NCBI GenBank assembly: GCA_043228905.1
Contig: JBHGNT010000003.1
Coordinates: 1,116,001 to 1,180,000, forward strand
Reading direction: 5' to 3'
Length of the DNA: 64,000 bases
Origin: Azolla caroliniana
Taxonomy: Eukaryota; Polypodiophyta
This document shows, one piece after another, positions 31,661-44,976 of the stretch; position 1 is the stretch's first letter, and each line of letters opens with the position of its first letter. The position numbers and the translations under genes are program-made. The notes under the pieces were generated by a model. The model was given only the letters and a program-made list of their open reading frames with translations, did not search any database and was not told the DNA's origin.

Positions 31661-33409
31661 TGATGGTTATGGCTTATTGTAAATTTTGAACAATATGAAT
31701 TGTTAAATTTTGACGTAATATATAAGTTGGGCTTACTTATAATTTTCGTGTAACAATCATTGAACTTAGAAATTAAGTATACTTGTATGTGTACATGTTA
31801 TCTAAACTCTCCTTTATCATTTGGGGTATATCGGAGATAAGTTTATACTCTATCATTTACTCGTATGATTGGAATGTTATTGTAGACTAGTTTATTTATA
31901 CATTGACAGTGTCATGTATCACGTGTCAATGGAAATTTTCTCTTGACATAGTAGCATCTCTTAATTGCAAGGTTCACAATTTGCTTTAAGATGTATTATA
32001 TTTAAATATACACACATAATTAGAAGAAGTCACTTATTCAATGGGGCATGCTTTTTAGAATATGCACAAGGACCCGTGTTACTATTATACTTGTGTTGAC
32101 AAATACACCCCTGTCTAAGATTTGGACAAAAACATGGTAGATAGAATATACGTCGGATGATTTTGTTGACGTGATATTAGTTAGTTCTTTTTTTCGCTAT
32201 GTTTTCATAAACCACATACACATGCGTTGTGCCTTGTTGAAATTCTGCTTAAATAAGGCATTTTTTAACATCTCACTAAGATATGAAAAAGAGAATGCGA
32301 CATATTACCTGTTTCAAATGACCCAGTGTTCACAATGTTTTAGGATATTTGTAGTAGGTTTACCGTGGATGATGGTTTCGTGATGGTGATAATTGTGTCA
32401 AAAAGAACAAGCATAATTGTTTTTATAACGTCAAAGTTAATAAGAGTATATTTCGTAAGGGTAAGGGTGTGATTTAAGATGTGTTGTATATTTGTTTTGT
32501 TAATGTAGGTAATATTGACAATAATTGTAGGGATAACAATGATATGGTTTATGATGATGTGAGAGCAAGTCTACCGGTTAATGATGCAATGTGGCGGGAA
32601 GATCACAATTTTGTGTATTGGTGGTGGTTGCCATGTTGACCATTGGAAAAATGGAATATTCCAAGTGTAGACCCTTAGGAAGTGCATATTGTTGGTTTTG
32701 CACTCTGGAATTCTTTGTTAGCTTAAATATTAGAGTGTTGACCCTTGGAAGAGCATAACAAGGTTAAGTACCCATTATGATTTGGTTCACGTTTCTCAGT
32801 TATAATGTCTTGGCATGATCTATTGGTATAAATTTCAAATGATCGAGATTGAATATTCCATGAGATATTGAGAACATCGCTCAATTGTGGTACCATTGTA
32901 ATGAGTGTTTTTTCAGACACATTTATTAATAGAATTGTGTGCATCGACGAAAAAGACACATATATCATATTGACATTTATTCGACAATATTTCAAGGAAT
33001 TTATAAAAACGCACCAAGGTATCGGGTAAAATTACCGGTTTCCAATTCTTGTTGTGGGTAAGCGAATTATAGATCATATATTTCCCCATGAACATACATA
33101 TTGGCACTACAATTATCTAATACGATATGGGATTAATGTCAAACTTCAGGGAGTATATAATTTGAAGGTATGGTGGGATAAGGAATATAACTATGTTGGG
33201 CCACCCTAAATGCTTGGTTGATAGGCCCATACCTGGATTAACTTTTGGGAATGCTAGCGAAGAAGTGTTGAATTGACCTGCAAATTAGATATTGATTTAG
33301 TTGACATTGATGATCAGGTGATTTCCTTTGTAAATGAGAGGAAAAGGGTATATGATTCAAGGTAAGCCATAAGAGACATACACATACACACACCCACAGA
33401 CACACATAG
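31661..33409. other. Intergenic, no gene seen
   Basis: AT-rich. No convincing open frame, RNA gene or bounded repeat. It may include the right end of the second transposon copy, but no inverted repeat was recognised. 33370-33400 is an (ACAC)n-rich leader just before the protease start codon. Confidence 0.5.
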
Positions 33410-34829
33410 ATGGCACTAATTTGGAGATTGGCAGCTATGGTGAGCCTTGTGCTTGTGATCATTTCTGCGATAGATGCTGCCGAAGGCAATGATAATGCAT
33501 GGAATGATGCCAAGGTTTTGAATGAGTTCGAGAAATGGATGAAGAAATTCGGTAAGGACAAAGTTTACGGATCGGACCCCATCCGAAAGCTCAAGAGATT
33601 CAAGAGATTCAAGGATAATCTTCTATACATGATGAGCCACAACAACATCTCTTCTTCTTCTTCCTTCTTGCTCGGGCTCAACCACTTTGCCGATCTGAGC
33701 TTTGACGAGGCGGTCGCAACCTTCCTCATTGGGCGGGAGGGGTCCGATGGCAAAACACCCGGCGATAACAAGACCTCCAACAAGACCTCCACTAATCAGC
33801 AGGCGCCGGACAGTGCTACATTCTGCAATCCTGCCTCGCTCCCTACAAATTTTGATTGGCGATCGCGAGCCGTCGTTACTCCAATCAAAGATCAAGGACA
33901 ATGTGGTAATGAAATCTTTATCTATCTATCTATCTATCTATCTATCTCATTCATGGGTGCACACACACATACACTACACACAACAAGTCCAATTGGGTTC
34001 TAGGTTAATCCATATCATAAACTCCAAGCTTCGTCTATGCATCAAAGCTAGATAGACCCTAATGCTAAGTGTTATGTACCCTCAATTATACAGGAAGTTG
34101 TTGGGCATTCAGCAGTGTGGCCACAATAGAGAGCGCGTATGCGATCAGGACGGGTAAACTCTTCCGCCTCTCCGAACAAGAGGTCGTTAGTTGCGAGACC
34201 AAGTACTCGTATGGTTGCAACGGTGGCTACAAATATTATGCTTTACAGTGGGTCATCAACAATGGAGGCATTGCCTCTGAGGCCGACTACCCTTACTTTA
34301 GTGGCAGCACGAGCACTCGCGGCATTTGCAATGTTGTCAAAGTATATCCCTCTCTATGTCTCTCTAGGCTCCCCTAGGGTTATACAACCTCTTTCTTGGC
34401 TTGGTCTAGGCTATGCAATGTGTCGTCTAACATGTATACATTATTCTTTTTCTCTCGTAGGCACGCACAAGCAAGGTGGCCAATATCTCGGCAATTTATG
34501 GTGTCCCCATGGCGAATGAAGCTGCCTTGCTATGTGCCCTTGCGCAACAGCCGATCTCTGTATCGATTTATGCGAACAATGACTTCCTCCGATATGCGAG
34601 CGGTATCTTTGATGCCGGCACGACTTGCCCTTACATGGCAGGGACATCCAATCATGTCGTAACGCTCATCGGATGGGGTCAAAATGTTAATGGTGTGAAG
34701 TATTGGATAGTGAAGAACTCTTGGGGTCCATACTGGGGAATGAATGGCTATGCTCATATTAGGAGAGGTGGAAGCATTCCACAAGGAGTTTGTGGTATCA
34801 ACAACTACCCCATCTATCCTGTTGTTTAG
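33410..34829 (+). CDS. Papain-type cysteine protease (peptidase C1A), three exons, intact
   Basis: Exons 33410-33905, 34094-34341 and 34461-34829 have GT-AG borders in frame and give 370 residues. Residues 1-24 are a signal peptide, so the enzyme enters the secretory pathway. An I29-type inhibitory propeptide follows (FEKWMKKFGK to FADLSFDEA, about 38-105), then a Lys/Thr/Asn-rich linker. The mature enzyme begins near LPTNFDWRSR (about 146). Active site: oxyanion Gln in QGQCGSCWAF with Cys about 168, His about 313 (SNHVVTLIGWG), Asn about 334 (VKNSWGPYWG). GCNGG is the usual Gly-rich loop. The catalytic Cys lies just after the first intron, a common position in plant C1A genes. The exact substrate is unknown. 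The ATG lies after an ACAC-rich leader. Confidence 0.92.
33917..33947. repeat. (TATC)n microsatellite in protease intron 1
   Basis: About seven tetranucleotide copies shortly after the donor site; length is likely variable. Confidence 0.95.
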
Positions 34830-35917
34830 GAGTTTGTAACATATTGTTGGCGAGGGAAATCCGAAGCATAGGAGTTTGTGTTCTCAATAATACCATGTCT
34901 ATCATATCCTTTTGTTTGTTTGGTGCTGAATAATTTCAATGGATGGACATCATGGTGTTAATAATTGACCCACCCATGAGATTGTATGATATATTCATTC
35001 AAAAGGAGTTGGAGGCAAATTTGCAAGATGCATCACATTGTATTGTAAGTTCTTAATAATGTTGGTTTGGAGAATTTTGGTATTTTAAATTGACACACTG
35101 TACACATATATATAATGATGTGATATTTTATTGACAAGAGTATGGACCCCCAAGAGTTCTAAAATCGATTTGCTGATGTTTTTCGTGTCATATCGTCCAG
35201 TCTCATAATTTAATCATTGCCTCTTAATTTCAAATCCTAACCATTTCACTCATTCATTGTATTGTGTGATAAAACTTCAATGTCGTAAAAAATTATTTTC
35301 CCGTTCCAAGACCTAGCACACATGTCTAGGATTGACTTTGGAAACATCAAATTATGTTATTCTCCTTTGTATTGTTGACTTTTTAAATCAATGTTTTGCT
35401 CGGTCTCAAGATTTCACATTTAAAAGGGAGACATTATTAGTGTAATACAAGGTTAAAGAGACTCATCAGTAAGTTTGTGTGCATAGGCATTGTTACGTGA
35501 ATATTCCTCTATGCATGCATCATGAAATTTTGGATTGACTTTGAGGTGTGCCAAAATTATCAAACTCAAAACATAAGTGAAAATCAATAATAAATGAAAT
35601 CCAATGAAAAACAAGCTTTACACTTTTATTTGTGGTAACAAAATTCTAGCAGCTCAAATATCTAGGGCATCTGATTGGGAAAATTCATTGATGAGGAATC
35701 AAAGGAGCAATTGTGAATATGCCAATTATTAGAATTGGATTAAGCGACGAACTTAGGTGCAACCATGGCTTTGTGGTGTAGAGGAACAGGAGAGAAAAGA
35801 GGCTAGAGAGATTTGAGAGACAATCAAGAAGCCCAAGAGGGAGACAAGACACATGTCGAAACAAACATCAAGCAAGAAAATGAGTTAAAAGTTTTTATTG
35901 GCGTTAATTTGCTTGAG
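34830..35917. other. 3' flank and intergenic DNA
   Basis: An AATAATACC polyadenylation-like signal lies near 34887. Otherwise AT-rich without a recognisable gene. Confidence 0.55.
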
Positions 35918-36300
35918 ATAATCTAGGGGGATCATACACTATTGATGTACAATATCTATAAAATGTGGGGTTCTTCTTCTTCATGAGGACATTTTTTCTA
36001 TATAATCTACATTAAAATGCTTAAGCCAATTCTACTCATGCAATTATTCAATTAATAATGAAATAATGGATTTCCTTTTTTATCCTTTCGAATGCAAAAT
36101 TTTGCCTTAATTTATGCAGAACAAATTAGTGTATCGTCTTCATAATCATCATGATTATTATTGTCATTATCATCTCCATCTACTTCCTCATCATTATCAT
36201 ATTACGTTCATTACTATTATTTGTATTATTTCCCGCTCTCAAGGGCCTATAGTCTCTCTCCCCATCTCACATGCACATGTGGATAACCTCAACACTAATT
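35918..36300. repeat. Interspersed repeat B, copy 1
   Basis: Starts GATAATCTAGGGGGATCATA and closely matches 47130-47520 over nearly 400 bp, including the TCGTCTTCATAATCATCATG block and AGTCTCTCTCCCCATCTCAC. It does not appear to code. Confidence 0.8.
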
Positions 36301-36926
36301 TTCCAAAGTTGTGACAAATTACTAAAAAGACTTTTGCATAGCTTTCTTGCTCTCTTCTTGTTCTGATAAAGTCTATGTTCAATTGTTCGTTTTTCCTAGC
36401 CACAACCTTCCTCTTGAAGTATTAATAACATTTGTCAAAGGAAAGTAAGGGATATCTCATTTGTGTCATCATTGTTGTGACTTAACTCATCATACTTCGG
36501 AGGTAGAGCATGTATAAACTTAGGATGGACAAAATGCCTTATTTAGCCAATTAAACATCTCATACATGACTTTGAGGACTTTGTTATGATGGTGAACACA
36601 ATTGCCTTCTCATATGCTCATATATGCTTAGAGGTCAATCGATTGTCTATATTATCTTCTCCTATATCCTCTCCCCTACATTGAACAATAACAAGAGAAA
36701 ATAAGAAGAAGGGGAACCTATATTCTACTACCAAATTCCAACTTGACCAAATTCAATAAAAAAAATAGTGGAACGAGACTAGGGGACTTAAATGGCTTTT
36801 GCCACCAAATAAGGTGCCCATAAAATACATAAAACCTGAGTTTTATATTAGCCTAAGGTTTTGATCAAAGAAGTAATGTAAAGGGGCGTAGAAGAGATAA
36901 CAACATAGAAATAAAGGAACATAACT

Positions 36927-37262
36927 CATCCGATATCATATGAGGATGCTATGAGCTTTTTGATTCATGTGAGCGCTCTTGTTTGCCCCTACATGACTTC
37001 CACCACAACTTTACTTTTTCCTTCATGTCTCTTGGCCCGAAATTCAAAACTTAGATTTTATTAGGTCATATCATAGCGTACTTCGTTGGCTTTGTTTCAA
37101 CTATTTGAACTTCGAAATCCGATATCATATCAAGACGCTATGAGCTTTTTTGTTCACGTGGGCGCTCTTGTTTGCCCATGCATGACTTTTGCCACAACTT
37201 TACTTTTTGATTCATGCTTCTTGCCCTAAATTTCAAAACTTGGATTTTATTACGTCATATAC
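36927..37262. repeat. Two-copy tandem duplication, about 185 bp
   Basis: CCGATATCATATGAGGATGC at about 36929 recurs as CCGATATCATATCAAGACGC at about 37118, with the same following order of blocks (GCGCTCTTGTTTGCCC, CACAACTTTACTTTTT, TTGGATTTTATTA). Confidence 0.85.
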
Positions 37263-38192
37263 TTATAGAATGGTAAAGTGTACACTTTGAATCCCATTAA
37301 GGGTAACAAAAGGGAAAAAGTTGATCACAAAATGAAAACTAAGATATATTTTTTGTGATAGTTTAGTTTGGAAGGTGGAAAAAAGAAATTATTCATTTGG
37401 TCAGTGGACTCAGGAAACATTTAAATAAAGATGGAGAGTTTATTGCTATAGTATAAGGTCTACCGTCTAACTTATACAAAAAGGAAGTTTTTAATTGGTG
37501 TGTGGGCTCTTGAAACCTTTAAATAAAGAACGAGAGGTCATTGCAAGGGATCAACATTTTACAAGAGATGCATAGGCTTTATCAAGAGACAAATGATTGC
37601 AGGATAGCAAATTGTGGGGTCACATAGGAGGTTTACAAAGACAAAGAGTGATGTGGTTGTCAATCATAGACTCTATATTCCAAAACTTAAAGATCTCATC
37701 TCGTCACTCTTTCGATTTATTTACTTTCGATCATCTTAATCTCTCATATTTGATAAATTAGCGTTAAAAATCCTTTGTATGAAAATTTATTATTGTACAT
37801 TGAAATCAAGCCCTTTAGAAATCATTATAATGGTGTTCTCTATTATTTAACTCTTATTGTATTACAATCTTAAGCCCACCGGAATCTACTGTATGATGTC
37901 GAGAAATTTTCTCTACTTTATATATCTCAATTTAATGTAATCAAAAGAAGTAAAGGAACTCTTAAGTTGGATTCAATTCCCTAAGGCAACTGTCACTCGT
38001 CAAAACCTACAACCATGTGACATATCCACGAACAAAAAGAACCAACTCTACATATTTCCCAAAATACCCTTCATACACCAACACACACACACACATTCAC
38101 ATATACATAAAATTTACTCACACAAACATACACTTATGCCGACACATTAGCATACACATAGTTATACATATTAATAGACCCGTCCATAGTAT
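37263..38192. other. Intergenic, no gene seen
   Basis: AT-rich. A (CACA)n run lies at 38080-38095. No supported feature otherwise. Confidence 0.55.
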
Positions 38193-38323
38193 TAGGAATC
38201 CGCAACGGTTCGGTTTAGGCTTAGCCGGTTTGACCTTATCCAAGCCAAACCGCTTAAGCCTAAACCGTTTAATGGTTCTCAAACCTGAACCGAACCGATC
38301 CCTAAACCAGTTTGGAATATTGT
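38193..38323. mobile_element. MITE family A, short copy
   Basis: Starts TAGGAATCCGCAACGGTTCG, then TTAGGCTTAGCCGGTTTGAC; ends with GAACCGATCCCTAAACC. About 130 bp, much shorter than the 640-bp relatives; the right end is not precise. Confidence 0.6.
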
Positions 38324-38951
38324 AACTTGATAGTTTGAAATAGATATTAACATCTCCTAAACGTAAACCTTACATATGGTTATTACCCAATAATATATGC
38401 AATGTTGGAACTCATGGAAGTATTGTATGGGAACAAATATTATTCTCATAAATGGTTAAGTAAAGACAAGTGATGAAGATCAAATAGTATGTTCCAATAA
38501 AAACAACTAAAACACTTAATGCTTTGTTTCACATTTCAATCTCTGAAGAATTAGTGAATTTAATGACGATTGAAACACATTAAAAGGATCAAAATGTCTC
38601 TATAGTACAAACAATACCACGAAAACAAAATCAATGACAAAAATTTAAAGAAAAACAAGACAAATGTCTCTTAGTTTAAAAAGGAAGAGAAAACATAAAA
38701 TGAGAAAAATGTAAATGTTTACTATTCAAAAAATGTAAGAAGTCATCAATTGTCCAAGTTGGTTGTATTCCAACCATTTTCACTTGTCCAAGTACAAGTA
38801 TTCAATAACATCATCATATGCCATCGTCTCTTCTAAATTGATATCTAAACTATTATAAGCATCGTTAATATCTTCATGTAGAGGAATATTTACATTGTCA
38901 AGTGAATCTAACCAAGATCGTATGCACATTTCTGCCTTGAAAGTGCATGGA
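38324..38951. other. Intergenic, no gene seen
   Basis: AT-rich spacer between two MITE-like repeats; nothing recognisable. Confidence 0.5.
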
Positions 38952-39294
38952 TGCATTGTTGTAAAATACTTAGCATAAAATACACGTACAATACGTATTC
39001 TAACTTCTTCTTTTTAAATACTTAGAATACATATTTTATAGATAAAGTACGTTAAATACTTAGAATACGTGTAGAATACTTAGAATACGTTTAGAATACT
39101 TAGAATACATGTAAAATACGTTAAATACTTCTTAAATTTTAAAGTTTTTTTTTTCAAAAAGAAGAAAATATTTTTTGAAATGATAAATACTTGCTAAATA
39201 CGTAGAATACGTCAAATTTTTAGAATACGTGTAGAATACTTCAGAGTATTCTAAAACGTACTCTAAACGCAGAATACGCGTTTTTTAACAACTA
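38952..39294. mobile_element. Small non-coding TIR-like repeat rich in AGAATACGT words
   Basis: The outer ends GCATTGTTGTAAAATAC (left) and AACAACTATGC (right) are imperfect inverted partners. The interior repeats TTAGAATACGT/TAAATACTT words many times. It interrupts or borders the tail of the hAT relic. Confidence 0.5.
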
Positions 39295-39496
39295 TGCATG
39301 AATGCAACCAGTGTCTATCTTCAAAGTTATCACGAGCTTCGGAGTTAGCTTCCTCTAATGACACCGATGAAGTTGGAATTGTTAAATAATCACATGCCAT
39401 TTTGTACATCCTTGGAAAAGTAGATGTGTTTTAAACGACCAAAAAAGATAGTGTTAAAATGTGTTTCTTAATTACCAACAATAGCAACAAATGTGT

Positions 39497-41307
39497 TTAA
39501 TAAAACATGATGCAATATTGATGAAACCTATTGGTAAACCACCAATGTAGAGGGTCAAGTATGGTAGTCTTGGATTGTGGAAGCTTCAAGAAATCTTCAA
39601 TTTCTGACCAAACTGATGACATGAGATTTCTCATTGTTGATACACCAAAACTCCATATATTCAAATTGAGATCCTTCACATTAGGATCATGATATTCCGT
39701 TGTTAAAACAGTTTGCACCAACTCTACATCGAGGTCTCTCTCAATTGGATTTGTTGGTTTTAGAACTCTACATCCAAACATAAGACACTATTAGTAAGAA
39801 AAAAAGATTAAAAAGGGGAAAATTGCAATTAAAAAACATTACCGAGGGTCAAGAAACATTGCGATTCGAGATGGAACAGATTTCAAGGATTCTTGGTACT
39901 TCATTAGGTATTGTAGGCATTTGGTACTAGCCTCATGTTGCACTTGAAGAGTAATCTTCTCAGAGGGTGAATCAACGGAGTTCATATCCATAGATATATA
40001 CTTATTACAATGTGATAATATGTGGTTGAATGCAAGCGCTACTAGTGAGAGGGTAGGGTACTTTGACCCACTCAAATAATTACAAATTTTAGCAAGCACA
40101 AGCAACCATTGTTCCATACTTTGTATATGATTCCAATCTTCTATGAAGAGTGTATGGTCAACGACTCATTAACAATGGCCTTGTCATTCGTGGTACAAAT
40201 CAAGACATCTCTTAACTTTAGGGATTGTTGATACATAATTAGAGTTGAATTCCATCTAGTAATGTAATCTAGACACGAAGGTTCATGTTCCCCATTCTCA
40301 TGCATGGTTTTTGAATATTTTTTAAATATATCTCTACTCACATTACTTGTATGTATAGAATGTAATGTCTTCCTTAGCTTCATAGTAGAAGGATTAATAG
40401 CTTCTAATGTAGACTTTAGACCCAAGTTGATATGTATGTACCATGCATCTTAACATATGTGATGATTGTAAAATCTCTTGTCCAAGATGGCAAAGTAATA
40501 ATTGAGCCAATTCTTTTGATGCAACTAGAGATTCACTAGCACCATTAGAAGTTGTAGATAGAATACGTGAAGAGATATTAAATGACTTTAGATGCGCGAA
40601 TAAAGCTTTTCCGACACGTTTTCCTACCCCATCTCCCAAAAAGACATCTAGAAAGTCTAAGAGCACACTAGTCGGCTTACTAGACTCCAAAGGGACCCAA
40701 TGTAATGTCAATGGGATAAAATCCTTTGAAACTATTATTCATCCACACATCATAAGTTATAGCATATCTAAAACTTTGTGAGGACAAATAATTAATAACT
40801 AAATGACGAAGAACAACATACATTCGTAACACTAATCTTTTAAGTGTACGAGTTGATTTAAGTTGATAATTGGGCAAGACATCATGCATTAATCTTTTAA
40901 AACTAGAAGACTCAATATGTGCATGAGGTAGCATTGATGAAAGTATATAATCTAACAATAGTACTATCAAATTTCTTCTCTTGAGTACGAGATATAGCTA
41001 CTGTAGATGTAGATGCATCTATTTGAGTTTGGACAAGAACACTGCTAGAAGCTTGTGGTTGTGACGTGCTATTACTATTATGCCTATCTAATAAATGCTT
41101 GGCAGTAGAAGTTGTACATGTAGAGCTTGACCATAACAAGTGACAATAAGCACATCAACATTTAGATACATCTTCGTCCTTGATGGTGACCATGTGTTGC
41201 TTGGTCCATGAACTTCTTTTTCTTGTCCTTGATATGATTCTAGGGACGGATACTGATGTTGCGTTTGTGGGTGAAGATAAAAGAGTTATAGCTTGACGAT
41301 CTTCCAT
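39497..41307 (-). pseudogene. hAT-family transposase, multiply frameshifted
   Basis: Read from ATG 41307 leftwards. A BED-type zinc finger region (SSWTKQHM ... SKC, then CHLLWSS ... AKHLLDRH) comes first; HLLDRH corresponds to the usual HxxxxH. Next is the catalytic core: YAITYDVWMNNSFKGFYPID (first acidic motif), TTSNGASES where the family has a T-x-D-N-A-S-N-N motif, CMVHTYQLGSK, and DYITRWNSTL. Then comes the all-alpha insertion, and finally the C-terminal dimerisation part, LSGSKYPTLSLVALAFNHI and LDPLHWWFTNRF near 39530. At least five frame changes (near 41150, 40950, 40700, 40420, 40130 and 39820) and replacement of the second catalytic Asp show that it is dead. Terminal repeats were not found. 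Confidence 0.85.
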
Positions 41308-42248
41308 GTTTATGTATGTACCTATACATAAATTTAAAAAACATAGAATAATCAATAAAAATAAGACAAAAAAAATTTGAACAATAAATGAAATTGGGTG
41401 CTTGAAATGGATTCAAATATAGGGACTTGAAGATTCATTGGAGCTTTTAGGTCATTCTATGAAGTATGTGATCATGTTGTGTGTCTTAATTCTAGGCACC
41501 AAGTTCATTTGAATTCATGATTGCAAGCAGTGGTAATCAAATCTTGCATGAAACATAACACAACAGTAATCAAACCTTGCATGCAAGCATTGAATACAAC
41601 ATGAAGCATAACACATTAGTTGTTGTGTTGCAACAATATCTCGTGGAAAGTAGATACATATTTGGATTTGGGACAAGTTTTGAAACCAGACTCTTGGGCA
41701 TTCATGTAATTTGTGCCAGCTTCCATGGGATTGATGCTGATCTGGCAAAAATCATAGTATAGAATTCCTAAATGCAGGTTCAAGGATTAGAAATGGCGAT
41801 TGGGTCTTAGAGTAGAAACAGTAAAGATGCAAAGACAAAAGGCGAAGTTGAGACAGGAATGTATAAATCTTGCAGAAACAACAAGCACAAAGGAAGAGAG
41901 TGGCAATGAGAAGTTGACGCAAGGATGCAGGTCTGGTGAAAACAATGAAATGCAGAAATGTACTTGAAGAGACGTTCTATACATAGAGAAGGTCAAGAGA
42001 CGAAAATTAAAATGGAGCTAATTGTGAATCTGTATATTAGTTGAAAGGAGGAGGCCAAGAGATTCAATTGGGTAACACAATAAAGTCTAAGCAGAGAAAT
42101 TAAATGCAGATCTTGGCAAGAACAAGAAAGCTTCCATCTTGTCTAATAATTGTAATTTTGCACAAAGAGTTACTACAATGACAAGACAAAAACTACTATA
42201 TTCCATTTTCTGCATTTTATGTTAGCAATGAGCATGTACTCAGTAACT
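41308..42248. other. Intergenic, no gene seen
   Basis: 5' flank of the hAT relic followed by A-rich DNA. No supported gene. Confidence 0.5.
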
Positions 42249-42399
42249 GGGGGTCGGTAATCGGCTTAACTGGTTTGGCAAAGCTCAAGCCAATCTCAAA
42301 CCATTTAACCAGACTCAAGCCAAAGCTGAACGAGCCGACTCCCGAGCCGTTAAACTGGTAAACCAGTTTAAGCTTGAGCCGAGCCATTGCCGATTCCTG
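42249..42399. mobile_element. MITE family A, short copy
   Basis: Left GGGGGTCGGTAATCGGCTTA, right GAGCCATTGCCGATTCCTG. The inverted ends and the GCTTGAGCC/GGCAAAGCTCAAGCC interior match the family at 48509. Confidence 0.65.
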
Positions 42400-42651
42400 C
42401 ATAGTACGTAATATACTCGAATGCGTATATTATCAAAACATTCTTTATGGTTTTTTTTTTTACACTTTTTACCTTAACTTTCTTACCTTAAAATATTTTT
42501 TACCTTATAAATTATAATAAATAATGAATATAAAAGTATGGCATTTACCATACTTCGAGGGTGTTTAGCATACTCGAATTATTAAAACATTCGAGAATGC
42601 GAATGCACGTATGGTTCGTACTATGGGTCACCTGTCCTCCACACGTTATAC

Positions 42652-42828
42652 ATGAACATACATACATATGTAAATACAATGTACATACACCACACATACA
42701 TACATACATAAATACATACACATACATACATACATACATACATACATACATACATACACATACATACATACATACATACACATACATACATACATACATA
42801 CACATACATACATACATACATACATACA

Positions 42829-42858
<30 letters not shown>
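42652..42858. repeat. (TACA)n microsatellite, about 200 bp
   Basis: Nearly pure CATA/TACA tetranucleotide with interspersed CACA variants. Open frames across it in several registers are an effect of the repeat. DNA before it (42470-42630) carries one end of MITE family B (AAGTATGGCATTTACCATAC). Confidence 0.95.
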
Positions 42859-42860
<2 letters not shown>

Positions 42861-43288
42861 CACGGACACGCACGCACCACTTCTTCTCAATCCCTGTGTG
42901 TCCATGAGAAAAACTATTCTATCATCTTCTCCTTCATGAGTCTGCAAAGGGTTAAAGTAATACTCTCGAGTCTCACCTATTCACAGGCTTACTGCTTGCG
43001 AATTTGTTCGGCATTGTATGGTTTAGATAATTAAAGCAGGAGGAGGAAGATCTTCTCCATTATATCTTCGTTAGCTAATACATACCACAAGTGTGTTTTG
43101 TTATTTCTGAATTCTCAAGTCATTAACTGCACAGAAAGAAATCATTGTTTGTGAATCTATAAACAAGTATCTCATTAATTAGTAAGGTGCCTGAATACAT
43201 TACACAGAAAGAAATCATACAGTTTGGGTGGTTCTAAATCTGTTATTGTTCCAAAAGATTAGAAACAATATTAGTGAAGGAAATTGAA

Positions 43289-44976
43289 TCATGCAATGCG
43301 AGGCTCAAGGAGGATGGGAAGCCCCTTCACAGGTAATGGCATGGGATCCACCACCATAGCCTCGTTAGGGTCCCTGAGGATCCATGAGAACTGAGTGACC
43401 AGGCGATGGATGATAATTAGGATTTCCATTCGTGCAAACTCATTGCCAGGACACATCCTTGGCCCCCCACCGAATGGGACGAATGTGTATGGAGCTGGGC
43501 CTGCTCCTTCGAAGCGCGACGGATCGAACTTCTCTGGCTCCTGGAAATACTTAGGGTTCCGATGAGTCGAGTTGGGAGACCACAAGATCTGCGCCCAAAA
43601 CCAAAAGAAATGCATGTATGTATGGATCAACTGAGCTATAATAATAGGCTCTATTTGAATGTCTCAGAGAAAGTAAGATATGTGACACACCTTCCATGAT
43701 TTTGGGATCCTACACCCATCGAAGCTCATATCTTCATGTGCCAATCTGAATGACCCCTGCAGCGGCGGCACCAGCCTCATCGATTCCTGAACTACTCTCC
43801 ATGAAAGCTTCATCTTCTGTATATCCCCCCAGTTCAAATTCTCACCGGGGGCTTTGCTTGCTCCGATCTCCTTGTTCTCTGACCACAAAAACAAAGGGGC
43901 GGTAGGAATAAGCATGCATCATCATCAACAGACAATGAGGCATGCACATATTGGCTTTTCATTCCTAACAGATAATGAGTGGCAACAAACAAACCTCTGT
44001 AAACCTCATCCATTATATTTGGATTAGATGCAAGATATTTGCAGGCCATGGTGGCCACAATGGAACTGGTATCATGGCCTGCAAAGAGCAACATGAGGAT
44101 GTTGTCCTTCACCTCCTTGTCAGACAAAAATTGACCATGCTCATCTGTATATGTGAGAAGTTTGGAGAGTGTGTCTTGATGCTCCGTGACCAAGCCACCA
44201 TCAATATGTCTCCTTCTCTCATCGATCCATCGCTGCAAATGTTTTCTTATCACATCAGACGCAGCGAGGGCTTTATTATATCTCGTTCCCCGAATGTTTA
44301 TCGGTATCTGCATGACGCCTTTCATCATGGTGTTGAAGGGAAGGAGGAGCATATCTCGATCTTTTGCATCCCGCTGACCGATGAGAACTTCGCAAGCTAT
44401 GGTGAATGTGAGCTTCTTCATTAGGGGGAAGAGAAGGACATCAGATTTGCCATGGAGATGCTCCCTAATGAACCTGAGCATGATGAGATCGACACCAGTG
44501 GTGTATGTTTGCAGGGATTCGGGCCGCAAGAACATCATGAGGGCATTCCGTATGCGCGTGGCATGAGGTCCGACCTGCCCAGCAAGGGCTTTGGATCCAA
44601 CAATGGAGATAATGCTAGCAGGCCAAGCTGTATAGCTGTTGGAGAAGGCTGCCTTGTTACCCATAGGGCTAGCCAGGACCACTGTCGGGGAAGTGACTAA
44701 GCTCGTCTTGAAGGTCTCTCCGTAGGCCGAGATGCGGTCATCGAAGAATTTCCACGGGATCCCTTCCCGCTGTGTTCTCAGATACTCTAGGGTTTCACCG
44801 ATGAAAGGAAGCCCGAAACGGCCCGGGGGTAATGGCAGCTTCTTCTCTTGCTGGAGCTTGTTCTTCTGGCTTGAGGGTCTCCATAGCCGATGCAGCGCTG
44901 CTATGAGGAGCAGTAGAGGCACAGTGACCCCAAGGATGAACTCTACAGGGATGGTACAGTAGGTGAAGAACGCCAT
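43289..44976 (-). CDS. CYP716-type cytochrome P450, intact, 489 aa
   Basis: Exons 44976-43995, 43878-43691 and 43588-43289, with GT-AG introns; all joins keep the frame. The ATG at 44976 is preferred over the in-frame TTG two codons upstream. Residues 1-30 are a hydrophobic ER anchor, followed by the LPLPPG hinge. The I-helix AGHDTS lies at about 299-304, ESMR of the ExxR motif at about 359-362, FDPSRF (PERF region), and the heme loop [10 protein letters not shown] with Cys about 436. The protein belongs by pattern to the CYP85 clan, CYP716-like, enzymes that hydroxylate or carboxylate triterpenoid scaffolds (or diterpenoids in some gymnosperms) with an NADPH reductase partner. The specific substrate is unknown. 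It is part of a same-strand array with the gene at 53741 and three dead copies. Confidence 0.93.

Noticed and set aside
42545-43034. Long open frames on both strands with repeated Tyr-Val-Cys-Met or His-Thr-Tyr-Ile
   Set aside because: They are translations of the (TACA)n microsatellite and have no coding value.
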